From: JAAXHV01 sp965207165
GTDB lineage: Bacteria; Pseudomonadota; Gammaproteobacteria; Eutrophobiales; Eutrophobiaceae
Direction of reading: 5' to 3'
Assembly (NCBI GenBank): GCA_965207165.1
Contig: OZ242265.1
Span: 4,154,001-4,218,000, forward strand
DNA: 64,000 nucleotides
Shown: piece after piece, positions 25,308 to 34,175 of the stretch
Layout: each line of letters starts with the position of its first letter
How positions within the stretch are numbered: position 1 is the first letter of the stretch
Notes under the pieces: generated by a model
The model's input: the letters and a program-made list of their open reading frames with translations, nothing else
Database searches by the model: none
Told to the model about the DNA's origin: nothing
Translations under genes and position numbers: made by a program

Positions 25308-26970
25308 ACCGCGCCCGCCCGATACCGGCCCGGCGCAAACGCCGATTGCTGCGGACCCGGCCGATGCCGCGGTCCACCCCGCGCAGGGCCTCCCAACCCG
25401 GCTGCGTAAGGCCGCCACGCTGCTCCTGCTGTTTATCGCCCTGTTCGCGCTCCTCTACCAGCTGATTCATTCCGGTGAGACGGTAACCAACGAACTGCTC
25501 ACCCTGGACGTCCAGGACGCCGCCGAGGCCGAACAGGAAGCCCTGCGCGGCGGCGCGCCCAACCCCGGGGACGCGCTCCCGGCCCGCGCCGATGACACCG
25601 GTCCCGCGGCGCGCGACGAGGACGACAGTTTTTCCTTCATGGACCGCATCCGGCACAACCCGCCGGCACAGCCGGTCCAGTCCGCGCCCGCGCCCGGCGC
25701 GGACGAGCAGGAACGCCTGGCCGCGCTGGCAACACGCAAGGCGGCCCCGTCCGTCATGGTTCGCTACCAGCCCGGCAGTGCATCCCAGTCCGGGTCGGCA
25801 GCCATCGAGACGCCGCCCTCCACCGAACCCGGCGCGACGCCGCAGGCCGGAACGCCGCCGTTCGGACGGGCCCGCCACGGCGCCGGCGACAGCCTTGCCA
25901 TCCCCGACACTGCGCCGCCGGCTTTGCGCCTGGCCAGCTACCGTCCCGACCAGGACTACCTGGTGCTGCAGGGCACCGTCATCAACCTGACGCTCGAGAC
26001 ACGGATCAATTCCAACCTGCCCGGGCCGGTGCGCGCCCTCGTCAACCAGCCCGTATACGCGGCCAACGGTTCGCGCCTGCTCATCCCCGCCCGCAGCAGG
26101 CTGTATGGTAGCTATCCCACCGCGCGCCAGGCGGAACAACGCCTGTTCCTCGTCTGGCAACGGCTGATTACGCCCGAAGGTATCGAGGTGTTCCTCGATT
26201 CCCCCGGGGCCGGGCCGATCGGCGCAGCCGGGCTCGGCGGAAGGGTGAACAAACGTTTTATCGAGCGCTTCGGCGCGGCGATGATCTTCAGTGTGGTCGG
26301 CAGCATGAACCGCAGCAACAACGACGACGGCATTTCCCTCTACTACGACAGCGCCACCCGCAATGCCGCGGAGATTGCTCTGGAGAACAGCGTCAACCTG
26401 GCGCCGATCATCGAGATCAAGCCCGGCGCCGCCATTGCCGCCGTGGTTAATCGCGATCTCGACTTTCGTGCGGCACTGACCGCGTTCAATGCCCAACGCT
26501 CTCGCGCCGATCCGGGCACGGCGGTGGTCCCTATCACGCAGACGTTCGCCGATGACATCCCATCGCCGGGTGGTGATACCGATCCCGCAGCGCATCCCCC
26601 CGTGTACCTGGTGCCCGAACGCCTGGTCACAAACCCGGCCGGTACGGCACCGGCGCCCGGGACCGCGACGCCGGCGGATACGCCCCCCGCCCCCCCGGCG
26701 CCGGCCTGCGCGCGCATCGTGCTGCAACGGGATCGCTATCTGTCCTACCAGCTTGAACGCTGGCTCCGGGACTGTCTGGACAAACCCATGGACTGGCGCA
26801 TCGGCGGTATGCGCACCTGGCGCGACTACCCGGTCGAACGCGCCGGGATCATCCCCCTGCCGCAGGGCCTTGAATCGCTGTCCGACTACCTGGCCGAGCA
26901 TTACAGGATACAAACCCTCAGTGACCCCGACCGGATCATCTTCACCGAAGGAGAACACCATGGACCGTAA
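25300..26970 (+). CDS. virB10: VirB10 fused to a C-terminal TcpQ/PilL-like domain
   Basis: From the ATG at 25300 (overlapping virB9) the 556-residue protein has a short cytoplasmic part, one membrane span (about 38-57), a proline/alanine-rich periplasmic linker, then the VirB10 beta-barrel: GTVINLTLETRINSNLPGPV, the NGSRLLIPARSRLYGSY block and WQRLITPEGIEVFLDSPGAG. After the VirB10 part ends (about residue 400) and a Pro/Thr linker, residues 470-550 form a separate domain (YQLERWLRDCLDKPMDWRIG, then WRDYPVERAG and a YLAEHYRIQTL end) with the pattern of the TcpQ/PilL C-terminal domain of type IVb pilus systems. PilL-type proteins aid the secretin, and the next gene is a PilN secretin. The fusion would tie the two machines together physically. 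The TcpQ call is from pattern recognition. Confidence 0.82.
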   Translation: MSEPRPPDTGPAQTPIAADPADAAVHPAQGLPTRLRKAATLLLLFIALFALLYQLIHSGETVTNELLTLDVQDAAEAEQEALRGGAPNPGDALPARADDTGPAARDEDDSFSFMDRIRHNPPAQPVQSAPAPGADEQERLAALATRKAAPSVMVRYQPGSASQSGSAAIETPPSTEPGATPQAGTPPFGRARHGAGDSLAIPDTAPPALRLASYRPDQDYLVLQGTVINLTLETRINSNLPGPVRALVNQPVYAANGSRLLIPARSRLYGSYPTARQAEQRLFLVWQRLITPEGIEVFLDSPGAGPIGAAGLGGRVNKRFIERFGAAMIFSVVGSMNRSNNDDGISLYYDSATRNAAEIALENSVNLAPIIEIKPGAAIAAVVNRDLDFRAALTAFNAQRSRADPGTAVVPITQTFADDIPSPGGDTDPAAHPPVYLVPERLVTNPAGTAPAPGTATPADTPPAPPAPACARIVLQRDRYLSYQLERWLRDCLDKPMDWRIGGMRTWRDYPVERAGIIPLPQGLESLSDYLAEHYRIQTLSDPDRIIFTEGEHHGP

Positions 26971-28549
26971 ACCGCTACTGCTTCCCGCGCTGCTGCTCAT
27001 CGGCGCGTGCGGGACAAATATCGGCAGACAGGTCGAGCACATCGATGAGGTCGAAGAGCGACTCCAATCCCTGCGCGCCGATCACGCGCCCCCGGCAGCA
27101 ACGGCGCACACGCCCGGCACCGTCGATATCCCGCGCGACCAGGCCTGGCTGCACCGGCCGCTCGATCCCGGCAACTTCACCGCGCTCACCCTGCGCGAGG
27201 CCATGGATGAACTGCTGCCCGGACAACCTGTCAGCTACCTCATCGACGACCGCTACGATCCCCGGGTCCAGACCAGTCCGGACGCCGTCACTGTACGCGA
27301 CCACCTGGACTCCATTGCCCTGCAGGCAAACATCGGCTGGACCTACCGCGCCGGCACCGTCGTCTTCACCCACACCGTCACCCGGCAATACGCCATTCCG
27401 CTGTACGGCGGCGGCGTCACCACCACTAGCGTCCATGCCAACAACCTGGGTGACCAGCAGGGACCGAACCGTATCGTCAATTCGATCAACGCCACCATCC
27501 ACCTCCATTCGGAAGTTCGACACCTCATCGGCACCACCCTGAATATCATCGAGTGCCCGCTGGGCGAGGGGATATCGAACCCCGACGGCAGCGGTGAGCC
27601 GCCACAGCCTGAGAATGATCGTGAGACCCTGCGCGGCCTGCCGCTGCTGGCCGTGCCGGTGCGTACCCTGGAATGCTACAACATCTCCGGCAGCGCCAAC
27701 CTCATCACTATCACCGCACGCCCCCAGACCCTGATCCGCTTCGATAGCGCCTACCGGGCGTTCATCGAATCCCTCAACCGCAAGGCCAATCTCAAGATCA
27801 TCACCCTCAAGCTGGATGTCACGGATCTGTCCCAGCAGCGCCTCGATCTTGACATCTTGCGCCGCGGCACCGATCTTAGCGGCAGCCTGTCCAACATCGC
27901 CTCGGATTTTACCGGCAGCCAGTCAAGCGGGACCGCCGATACCCTCGGTGCGGTGCTCAACCTGACCCTGACCCGCCCCGGCTCCCCCTTCGCCGGGTCG
28001 CAGCTGCTGTTGCAACAGCTCGAATCCATCGCCAACCTGTCCATCGAGGACAGCCGCGAAGTGATCGCCTATTCCAATCGCCTGATTACCGTACAGGACA
28101 CCGACCGCTACACCTATATCAGGGAAATACGGCGCGATCCCGAAACCACCGGCAACACCACCACCTTGCGCACCTCGGTCACCGCCGATCAGATCGTCAC
28201 GGGCCAGGCCCTGAACATCCTGCCGTCGCTTACCCGCGACTCGATCTCGCTGCACATCGTCATCAATGAATCGACCCTCACCCGGCTCAGGATCGACGGC
28301 ACGGAAGATACCCGCATCACCCTGCCCGATACCGCCAACTCCGACGTGGTGTTCGACGTCACGTTACAGGATCGGGAAACCGCGCTGATCGCCTCCTCGA
28401 TCCGGGCGGAGACCCACACTCGGGAAGACAAATCGGGCCTGATGCCCATCAGGCTGCTGGACCGCCTGCTCTCGAACGCCAATGAGGGCCGGCAGCGCAT
28501 CTACCAGACCCTGTACCTGATCGAGGCAAGCTTCAGGGAGCGACCGTGA
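26960..28549 (+). CDS. pilN: PilN-like type IVb pilus secretin lipoprotein
   Basis: The ATG at 26960 follows an AAGGAG site. The N-terminus MDRKPLLLPALLLIGAC is a lipoprotein signal with the acylated Cys at 17. The 529-residue protein has the PilN/BfpB layout: TALTLREAMDELLPGQPVSY and a YDPRV segment (N-domains), QYAIPLYGGGVTTTSVHANN, the secretin core (RLITVQDTDRYTYIREI, TGQALNILPSLTRDSISLHI, LQDRETALIASSI) and the C-terminal part. It should form the outer-membrane ring for the pilus. It overlaps virB10-tcpQ by 11 bases and pilO by 4 bases. Confidence 0.83.
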   Translation: MDRKPLLLPALLLIGACGTNIGRQVEHIDEVEERLQSLRADHAPPAATAHTPGTVDIPRDQAWLHRPLDPGNFTALTLREAMDELLPGQPVSYLIDDRYDPRVQTSPDAVTVRDHLDSIALQANIGWTYRAGTVVFTHTVTRQYAIPLYGGGVTTTSVHANNLGDQQGPNRIVNSINATIHLHSEVRHLIGTTLNIIECPLGEGISNPDGSGEPPQPENDRETLRGLPLLAVPVRTLECYNISGSANLITITARPQTLIRFDSAYRAFIESLNRKANLKIITLKLDVTDLSQQRLDLDILRRGTDLSGSLSNIASDFTGSQSSGTADTLGAVLNLTLTRPGSPFAGSQLLLQQLESIANLSIEDSREVIAYSNRLITVQDTDRYTYIREIRRDPETTGNTTTLRTSVTADQIVTGQALNILPSLTRDSISLHIVINESTLTRLRIDGTEDTRITLPDTANSDVVFDVTLQDRETALIASSIRAETHTREDKSGLMPIRLLDRLLSNANEGRQRIYQTLYLIEASFRERP

Positions 28550-29733
28550 TCGACCAGTTCATCATCGACGGCGAGCCGGTCCTGGTATCGCACCGCGCCA
28601 CGCAGGTGCCGCTGACCGGCAGCCCGCCTGTCGGCTTTATCGCCACCCAACTTGCGCAATACGGTGTCCACTATTACGTGCTGACCGACAACAACCTGTT
28701 TATCGACGCCGACAGGGCCGTCAGCATCGCCGCGCAAATCGGCGACTGGCCCAATGACGGCGCGCGCACCGGCGAACACCACGTCTTCATTCCCGGCGAT
28801 AAAACCGTCTACCATGCGCACATCAACATCAAGCCGAGCTTCGTCATCGTCCTCAGGGAACGGTTCATCGACTTCAGGGAAGCGATGGAGATCATCCTGA
28901 AAAACCCCCTCAACGCCATGATCCACCAGTCCGGCCGGCTCGCCCGGGCATTCACACAACAGGGGATCCGCGTCACCGACCTCGAAATAGACTTCAGCGA
29001 CTCCCGCACCAACCCCTACCGGTTGCGCTACGGTCTCAATCGCCGGCAACTGATCCTCGTACCGGCAGGCCTTGCCTTGCTGGCCGCACTCGGCATCGCC
29101 GCGCCCGCTCTGATCAGCCAGCTGACCGGCTCCACCTCACCGGCGCCGGCGGACAGCGTCCAGCCGCCCAGCACCGGGGCCGACCGTCTGAGCACCGACC
29201 TGATGGCGCTCAGCAGGATGATGAAAACCAACGCGCTGCTGGGGCTGCACGGCATGCGCCGGATGACCGTCACGGCCGCCGCGCGCGCATACGACGTCCG
29301 TTACAGCGGCGAGGTCAGGCCCGAATCCACCCTCGGCCGCCTCCGCAACATGGCGTATGTGCGCAATGCCGAGTTCACGTATGCGGGGCACGACTGGTCC
29401 ATGACCAATCGCTGGCCGAGGGCCGCGGACTACCGCACCTTCGAACTCCCCGATTTATACCACCAGCTCGATCTCTGGCGCCTCAGCGCGGCGCGCCACA
29501 ACCTCGCCCTGTCGTTCGATCGCGAGGAAATCCTGCACGATGCCTCCCGCTACCTCCTCAACGTCACCATGCAACGCCCGTATCCCGCGCAGCTTACCGT
29601 GCTGGCGCGCGATCTCAGGCGCCTCGGTCTTGCCGGCGTACTCGACAACGCCACCTTCACAACAGCAAGCGACCGTGCGCACACCTGGACAAGCCTCCGT
29701 TTCCAATTCACCGTCACCGGATACAAGCCATGA
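28546..29733 (+). CDS. pilO: PilO-like pilus accessory protein
   Basis: GTG start, sharing GTGA with the pilN stop. The 395-residue protein has a cytoplasmic N-domain of about 165 residues (YGVHYYVLTDNNLFIDADRA; NIKPSFVIVLRERFIDFREA), one central membrane span (168-190, ILVPAGLALLAALGIAAPAL) and a periplasmic part with LYHQLDLWRLSAARHNLALS. This bitopic design and position directly after pilN match PilO of R64-type thin pili. Sequence identity is not assessed, so the symbol is by synteny and architecture. Confidence 0.65.
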   Translation: MIDQFIIDGEPVLVSHRATQVPLTGSPPVGFIATQLAQYGVHYYVLTDNNLFIDADRAVSIAAQIGDWPNDGARTGEHHVFIPGDKTVYHAHINIKPSFVIVLRERFIDFREAMEIILKNPLNAMIHQSGRLARAFTQQGIRVTDLEIDFSDSRTNPYRLRYGLNRRQLILVPAGLALLAALGIAAPALISQLTGSTSPAPADSVQPPSTGADRLSTDLMALSRMMKTNALLGLHGMRRMTVTAAARAYDVRYSGEVRPESTLGRLRNMAYVRNAEFTYAGHDWSMTNRWPRAADYRTFELPDLYHQLDLWRLSAARHNLALSFDREEILHDASRYLLNVTMQRPYPAQLTVLARDLRRLGLAGVLDNATFTTASDRAHTWTSLRFQFTVTGYKP

Positions 29734-30713
29734 CACCGACACGAAAGAAGACCCTGATCACGACCGCCGTCCTCGTTCTTATTACCGCCATCGCCTGCGT
29801 CCTGTACCTCAACATCAGGCAGGACCCACCGGCGGCATTTGCGCCCGCCCCGGCGCTGCCCGCCAATCCGTATGCCGATGCGGCCCCGACCGGCGCTGAC
29901 CTACCCGGGTACCGGCATCCCGCACCTGATAATGACCCAGGCGACACGCCCCGCGACGATCCTGACAGGGTGGTCCTGCCAGCGCCCCCACCCGCGCCAG
30001 CTGATCCGGACCTGCCGCCCCTCGCGCCCGGGGTCGACACCACCGATCCCGCACCAGGCGACACCGGCGCAAACGCCCCCGCCAGGCCCGATCAGCCCGC
30101 ACACGCAGCGCCGGCACCCGACTCCTCGGCCGCCTCGGACCGCGCAGATGGCGACCGGACGGCAGGTTGCCCCGACTGTACCGAGGTCGAGCACATCCTG
30201 CTCGATCTCGGTTACCTCAACCAGTTGCTGCTGCTGCTCGATCAGATCGAGCAGAACGCAAGCAAACTCCCCTCGGCGCTTGGCCCCGTCATTGCCCACA
30301 TGATCCGCCTGGAACACCCCAAGCTCGCACCGCTGATCCCGGCCACCTTCGAGGCGGACGAGGTAAAACAGCCGCTCCCGCGTGCGGATCTGGTGGCGCT
30401 CATCCACGCTGAGATCGGCCGCGACGCAACGGCGCGGGCGCGCGCGCCAACTCCGCCCCCGGTCAGCATCGGCGATCTGCGCGTGGTCTATGCCCGGCCC
30501 GGCCGGATCGATAAACAAACCGAGCCGCGCGTCCACGTTGATCTGCGCAACGAGCGCATCACCCTGACCCCGGCGCGGCCGTTGCTGCGCGGGTCGCTCC
30601 GCGTCCGGTTGCTGGACATCCTGCCAGCCGCAGAGCCCCGCCGCGCCCATCCCCGGGTGATCGTCAAGGACATGAAGACCGGCAAGACCCATACCTTGCC
30701 CTGGGCCGACTGA
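29730..30713 (+). CDS. PilP-position anchored periplasmic protein
   Basis: The 327-residue protein starts with a membrane anchor (residues 8-27, LITTAVLVLITAIACVLYLN), then about 110 residues of Pro/Ala/Asp-rich linker, then a pair of cysteines (CPDC) and a helical segment with a leucine-rich core (HILLDLGYLNQLLLLLDQIE). The C-terminus is beta-rich and basic. It lies between pilO and pilQ, where R64-type systems have pilP, and like PilP it is a single-span protein with an extended linker; I cannot show homology. It overlaps pilO by 4 bases. Confidence 0.55.
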   Translation: MTPTRKKTLITTAVLVLITAIACVLYLNIRQDPPAAFAPAPALPANPYADAAPTGADLPGYRHPAPDNDPGDTPRDDPDRVVLPAPPPAPADPDLPPLAPGVDTTDPAPGDTGANAPARPDQPAHAAPAPDSSAASDRADGDRTAGCPDCTEVEHILLDLGYLNQLLLLLDQIEQNASKLPSALGPVIAHMIRLEHPKLAPLIPATFEADEVKQPLPRADLVALIHAEIGRDATARARAPTPPPVSIGDLRVVYARPGRIDKQTEPRVHVDLRNERITLTPARPLLRGSLRVRLLDILPAAEPRRAHPRVIVKDMKTGKTHTLPWAD

Positions 30714-30716
30714 GCC

Positions 30717-32405
30717 ATGATCTTCAAGATCGGCATCAGCAAAAACAAGCCGAGGCGCCGCGGCGGCCCACTGACGGGCGTCGAACAACAGCAGCCTCCG
30801 GCAAGGCCCGGCGCAGAGAAAAACGCCGGCGCCGTACAACACCTGCCGCCCCCCGGCACGGCCGTCATCACGGACATCCACGAACTGGCATCGCTGGAGC
30901 TTTCCACCCATAACCAGATCATCCATATGCTCGCGGGGCTGGGCGATGCGGCGCCGGCCGTGATCACCCGCGACCTTGACATCTACGCTATCGCCGATGA
31001 CGAACTCTCCCACACGGAGAGCCTGTCCCTGCACCGGATACTGGCTCTTGTCAACCGCGTCAGACCCTCCGGGGATAGCATCCATCACCAGGTCACGCGG
31101 GCCGTGTTTGACAGTTATCGCGAGTCTCGCCAGGACACCAATATCCGGGAAGAAACCCGGGAAACCTCCAAGAACGTCGAGACCATATTGAAAAAAGCCA
31201 TCGACAACAAGGCCACCGATATCCACATCATGATAAAGCACGACGAGTGCTACATCTTCGAGCGCGTGTACGGCCAGCTACGGGAGGTGTCCCACTTCAA
31301 CGCCAGGCAGGGCGAGAAAATGATCAACGCCCTGTGGAACCTGTACGTGCAATCCACTTACTCCGGGGCTGACGTCGCCAAGGACGGCCGCTTTGAGTTC
31401 CGCTACTCAGGCCGCAATTGGCTGTGCCGGGTGTCCTACGTCTACTCCAAAGTCAACAAGGAGCGATCCGTGGCCATCCGCCTGCGCGACATGCAGCGCG
31501 TGCCGGACATCGGCTCGCTCGGTTACAGCGAGAAACAACTGTACCTTATCGAACGGGCCACCATGACCAAGGGCATGATACTGATGATCGGATCGGTCAA
31601 CTCCGGCAAATCCACCACCCAGACCGCGATCATGAAATCGCGCGGGCGCGACAAGAAAAACTTCGAGCTCTCCGACCAGATAGAGGTGATCATCGACAAC
31701 TTCACCCAGGTACAGATCCCTATCGAGGGCACCGCGGAGAAAATCGCCGAGGACCGGGAACGGCTGCGCCGCGTCTCCACCCGCCATGACGTGAATTTTA
31801 TCGCCATCAACGAGATCCGCGACCGGGAAACCGCGGCCATGGCCTCGGCCATGCTGCTGCAGGGCACCACCGCGATATCCTCCATCCACGGTTCGAACTG
31901 GGCGGACGCCCTGAACCGCATGATGTCGCCGACCGATCTCGGCATCCCCGCCGATATCCTGTTCTCCGAATCCTTCCTGTCCCTGATCATCACCCAGACC
32001 CTGATCGGCATTCTGTGTGAGCGGTGCAGGCTGCAGACCTGCCCCCTGTCCGGCTACCAGGACTACTTTACCCGTTGCTTCGGCGCCGCGGCCATGACGG
32101 GCGTGCGCTTCCGCAACAGTACCGGCTGTAAGCACTGCCGTCACAGCGGCATCACCGGCCTGACCCTGGCCGCCGAGGTGGTCCCGGTCAACGAATCCAA
32201 CCGGCGCCTCTTGAAGGACACCACCGATACCCAGACCATGCGTGAGTGGCTGCACCGGCACCGGATTGAAAACATTCACGAGCACGCCTTCAACCGGGCC
32301 ATCGACGGCCGCGTCGATCCCCTCATGGTGGAGGAGAAGATAGGCCCTTTCAACCGCTACAACCTGTTCGAGCGCTACCTGGGCGATGATGAACCCCTTG
32401 CATAG
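30717..32405 (+). CDS. pilQ: PilQ-like (GspE/PilB superfamily) pilus assembly ATPase
   Basis: The 562-residue protein begins with about 150 variable residues, followed by an N-terminal ATPase subdomain (NKATDIHIMIKHDECYIFER). The core has Walker A GSVNSGKSTT (about residue 292), an Asp-box like region, Walker B-type INEIRDRETAAMA and a His-box STRHDVNFI/TTAISSIHG. CERC and CKHC near the C-terminus form the four-cysteine zinc site of PilB-type assembly ATPases. It should power pilus extension from the cytoplasm. It overlaps the pilR start by 20 bases. Confidence 0.86.
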   Translation: MIFKIGISKNKPRRRGGPLTGVEQQQPPARPGAEKNAGAVQHLPPPGTAVITDIHELASLELSTHNQIIHMLAGLGDAAPAVITRDLDIYAIADDELSHTESLSLHRILALVNRVRPSGDSIHHQVTRAVFDSYRESRQDTNIREETRETSKNVETILKKAIDNKATDIHIMIKHDECYIFERVYGQLREVSHFNARQGEKMINALWNLYVQSTYSGADVAKDGRFEFRYSGRNWLCRVSYVYSKVNKERSVAIRLRDMQRVPDIGSLGYSEKQLYLIERATMTKGMILMIGSVNSGKSTTQTAIMKSRGRDKKNFELSDQIEVIIDNFTQVQIPIEGTAEKIAEDRERLRRVSTRHDVNFIAINEIRDRETAAMASAMLLQGTTAISSIHGSNWADALNRMMSPTDLGIPADILFSESFLSLIITQTLIGILCERCRLQTCPLSGYQDYFTRCFGAAAMTGVRFRNSTGCKHCRHSGITGLTLAAEVVPVNESNRRLLKDTTDTQTMREWLHRHRIENIHEHAFNRAIDGRVDPLMVEEKIGPFNRYNLFERYLGDDEPLA

Positions 32406-33411
32406 CCTCAACAGCGTCCTGCTGCGCCTGTTCCTGTTTCCCTACCAGTTGCGCAAGTACTTCTTCACCCTGCTCAGGGAATACAACGCCAGCAACTTCC
32501 CGATCATCGAAACCCTGCAGCAAATGGAGCGCATCGGCGGCCGTGCCAGCATCCGCAAGATTACCCGTATCGCCCGCGCCAACGTGCGCAACCAGCAGTG
32601 CTTCGCAAGCGGGTTTGCAAACAGCGGCTACTTTACCCTCACGGAGGAAAAACTGCTTGTCCTGGGTGAAAATTACGACTCACTGGCCAACGTGATACGC
32701 ATTATCCTCAGCGCTGACCGGTTCCGTCTGATCCCGGTCCAGATCATCAAAAACTCGGCTCAGTGGCTTGCCATGACCGCCCTCATTATCTGGATATCCA
32801 ACCTCTCCGGGGCGACAATGCGGCGCATCGCCGGCGATCTGGAATGGTTTTTTGATGTCACCGCCGGCATCGCCGGCCTGGCCCTGCCCGGCCTTGTCGC
32901 CCTGCTGCTGTTCTGCTGCGGCTACACGCTGATCCGCCGCAGCGCTGGCTCGGTGCGCAACGCGCTGCGCGCCACCGGCCTTTTCTCCCTGCACGATCAC
33001 GTCACCGAACACCGGCTCCTGCAGGTTGCCGGTGAGTTGACCGCGACCAACATTCCGGCCGCCGATCTCATGAACATCCTGGCGGACATTTTCCGCGGCG
33101 AGCGCTGGCTTACCCGCCGCATCCGCACGGCGCATCGCCGTTTGACGGAAGAAACCTTCCTGGACGTGCTCGATACCGTCATCAGCGACCCCCTGTATCT
33201 GCATATCGCGGCCTCGGCGCCCAACCGGTTGCCCGTCGAGATTAGCGCCGGGATGCGCACCGCGGCCAATCTGCTCGAACTTGAGATCGAGCAGAAAATC
33301 AGCCTGTACCAGAACCTGGCCTTGCTTGCCTCCCTGTCCCTGGCTGCCTGCTGCACCATCCCGTTCATCCTGATCACCATGGGCATGACCGTACAGATCA
33401 CGCAACCCTGA
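32386..33411 (+). CDS. pilR: PilR-like (GspF superfamily) inner-membrane platform protein
   Basis: The 341-residue protein follows the ATPase, as its partner does in all type II/IV pilus systems. It has the three hydrophobic regions of the GspF fold (about 128-146, 155-182 and 312-335) and cytoplasmic GspF-type helices: YNASNFPIIETLQQMERIG with FANSGYFTLTEEKLLVLGE in the first, and TATNIPAADLMNILADIF with MRTAANLLELEIEQKI in the second. Two ATGs in a row open the frame. The stop shares one base with the next start (TGATG). Confidence 0.82.
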   Translation: MMNPLHSLNSVLLRLFLFPYQLRKYFFTLLREYNASNFPIIETLQQMERIGGRASIRKITRIARANVRNQQCFASGFANSGYFTLTEEKLLVLGENYDSLANVIRIILSADRFRLIPVQIIKNSAQWLAMTALIIWISNLSGATMRRIAGDLEWFFDVTAGIAGLALPGLVALLLFCCGYTLIRRSAGSVRNALRATGLFSLHDHVTEHRLLQVAGELTATNIPAADLMNILADIFRGERWLTRRIRTAHRRLTEETFLDVLDTVISDPLYLHIAASAPNRLPVEISAGMRTAANLLELEIEQKISLYQNLALLASLSLAACCTIPFILITMGMTVQITQP

Positions 33412-34082
33412 TGCACCCGCTGATCCTGATGCTCGCCCTTTTGATCGGCACGGTCCTGAGCTACACCGCCGCCAGGGGTCTCTCGCGCATACAGCTCTAC
33501 CTGGACTATAGCGCCGTGCACGCCGACGTGATCACATCCGTGTCAACCTATGTCGGCGCGCGCTGCCGCGCGCTGGCGCCCGGCACCGTGATCGGCTTCG
33601 ACAGGGGCAATTGCACCGGCCCCGGCAAGGCCGGCAACCTGGCCTGCCTGCCGGACACCGATCCGGCCTGGCTTGACCCGGACACCGGGCTGTTCGGATA
33701 CGATCTGTCCGTGGAGTTCCCGCCGCGCCGGGCCGCACGCATCGTACTGACCCCTGCGGCGGATAACGATGCCGCCTTCGCCGGTTACCTGGCCCGGCGC
33801 CACCACTGGCGTTACGAGCCGGCCACGGGGATTATCGTGCGGCCGCTGGACGATGCCCCCTACCAGATCGATGAACCGGCCCTCACGCTACTGCTCGTTG
33901 CCGGCGCCTTGGACCGGAACTGTGCCCGCAACCCTATCCCCGCGGCGACCTCGCCCGCCGATGCGGCCCTCATCACCTGGCCTACCGCGGTACCCGGTTA
34001 CCTGAACGATGACAACCTGGATCTGTGCGATCCCATGGCCGATGATCCGCATCGCAACCCGCTGCCGGGCTCCTGCAGATAG
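33411..34082 (+). CDS. Pilin-like protein, paralog-like to the protein at 17318
   Basis: The N-terminus MHPLILMLALLIGTVLSYTA lines up with that of the 17318 protein at 9 of 20 positions (MHPL, L10, I12, V15, Y18, A20). After this helix come RIQLYLDYSAVHADVITSV, which could continue the pilin helix, and a globular part with several cysteines. As with the 17318 protein there is no class III leader. It lies right after pilR, the place of the pilS pilin gene in R64-type operons, so I read it as a second pilin. Its function (major versus minor subunit) is open. Confidence 0.5.
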   Translation: MHPLILMLALLIGTVLSYTAARGLSRIQLYLDYSAVHADVITSVSTYVGARCRALAPGTVIGFDRGNCTGPGKAGNLACLPDTDPAWLDPDTGLFGYDLSVEFPPRRAARIVLTPAADNDAAFAGYLARRHHWRYEPATGIIVRPLDDAPYQIDEPALTLLLVAGALDRNCARNPIPAATSPADAALITWPTAVPGYLNDDNLDLCDPMADDPHRNPLPGSCR

Positions 34083-34175
34083 CTGGCGATGCGCAGGAAT
34101 TATCAATTCACCCGGCACGCCGCGGTCCTGTGTCCGGCGTTCCCGTACAACCCGTTTTTTTCGGAGTGACACACC

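Noticed and set aside
24093..27042. Very long minus-strand frames (441 and 621 codons) opposite virB9, virB10 and pilN
   Set aside because: Gly/Arg/Val-rich antisense frames without motifs; the plus strand has well-supported overlapping genes.
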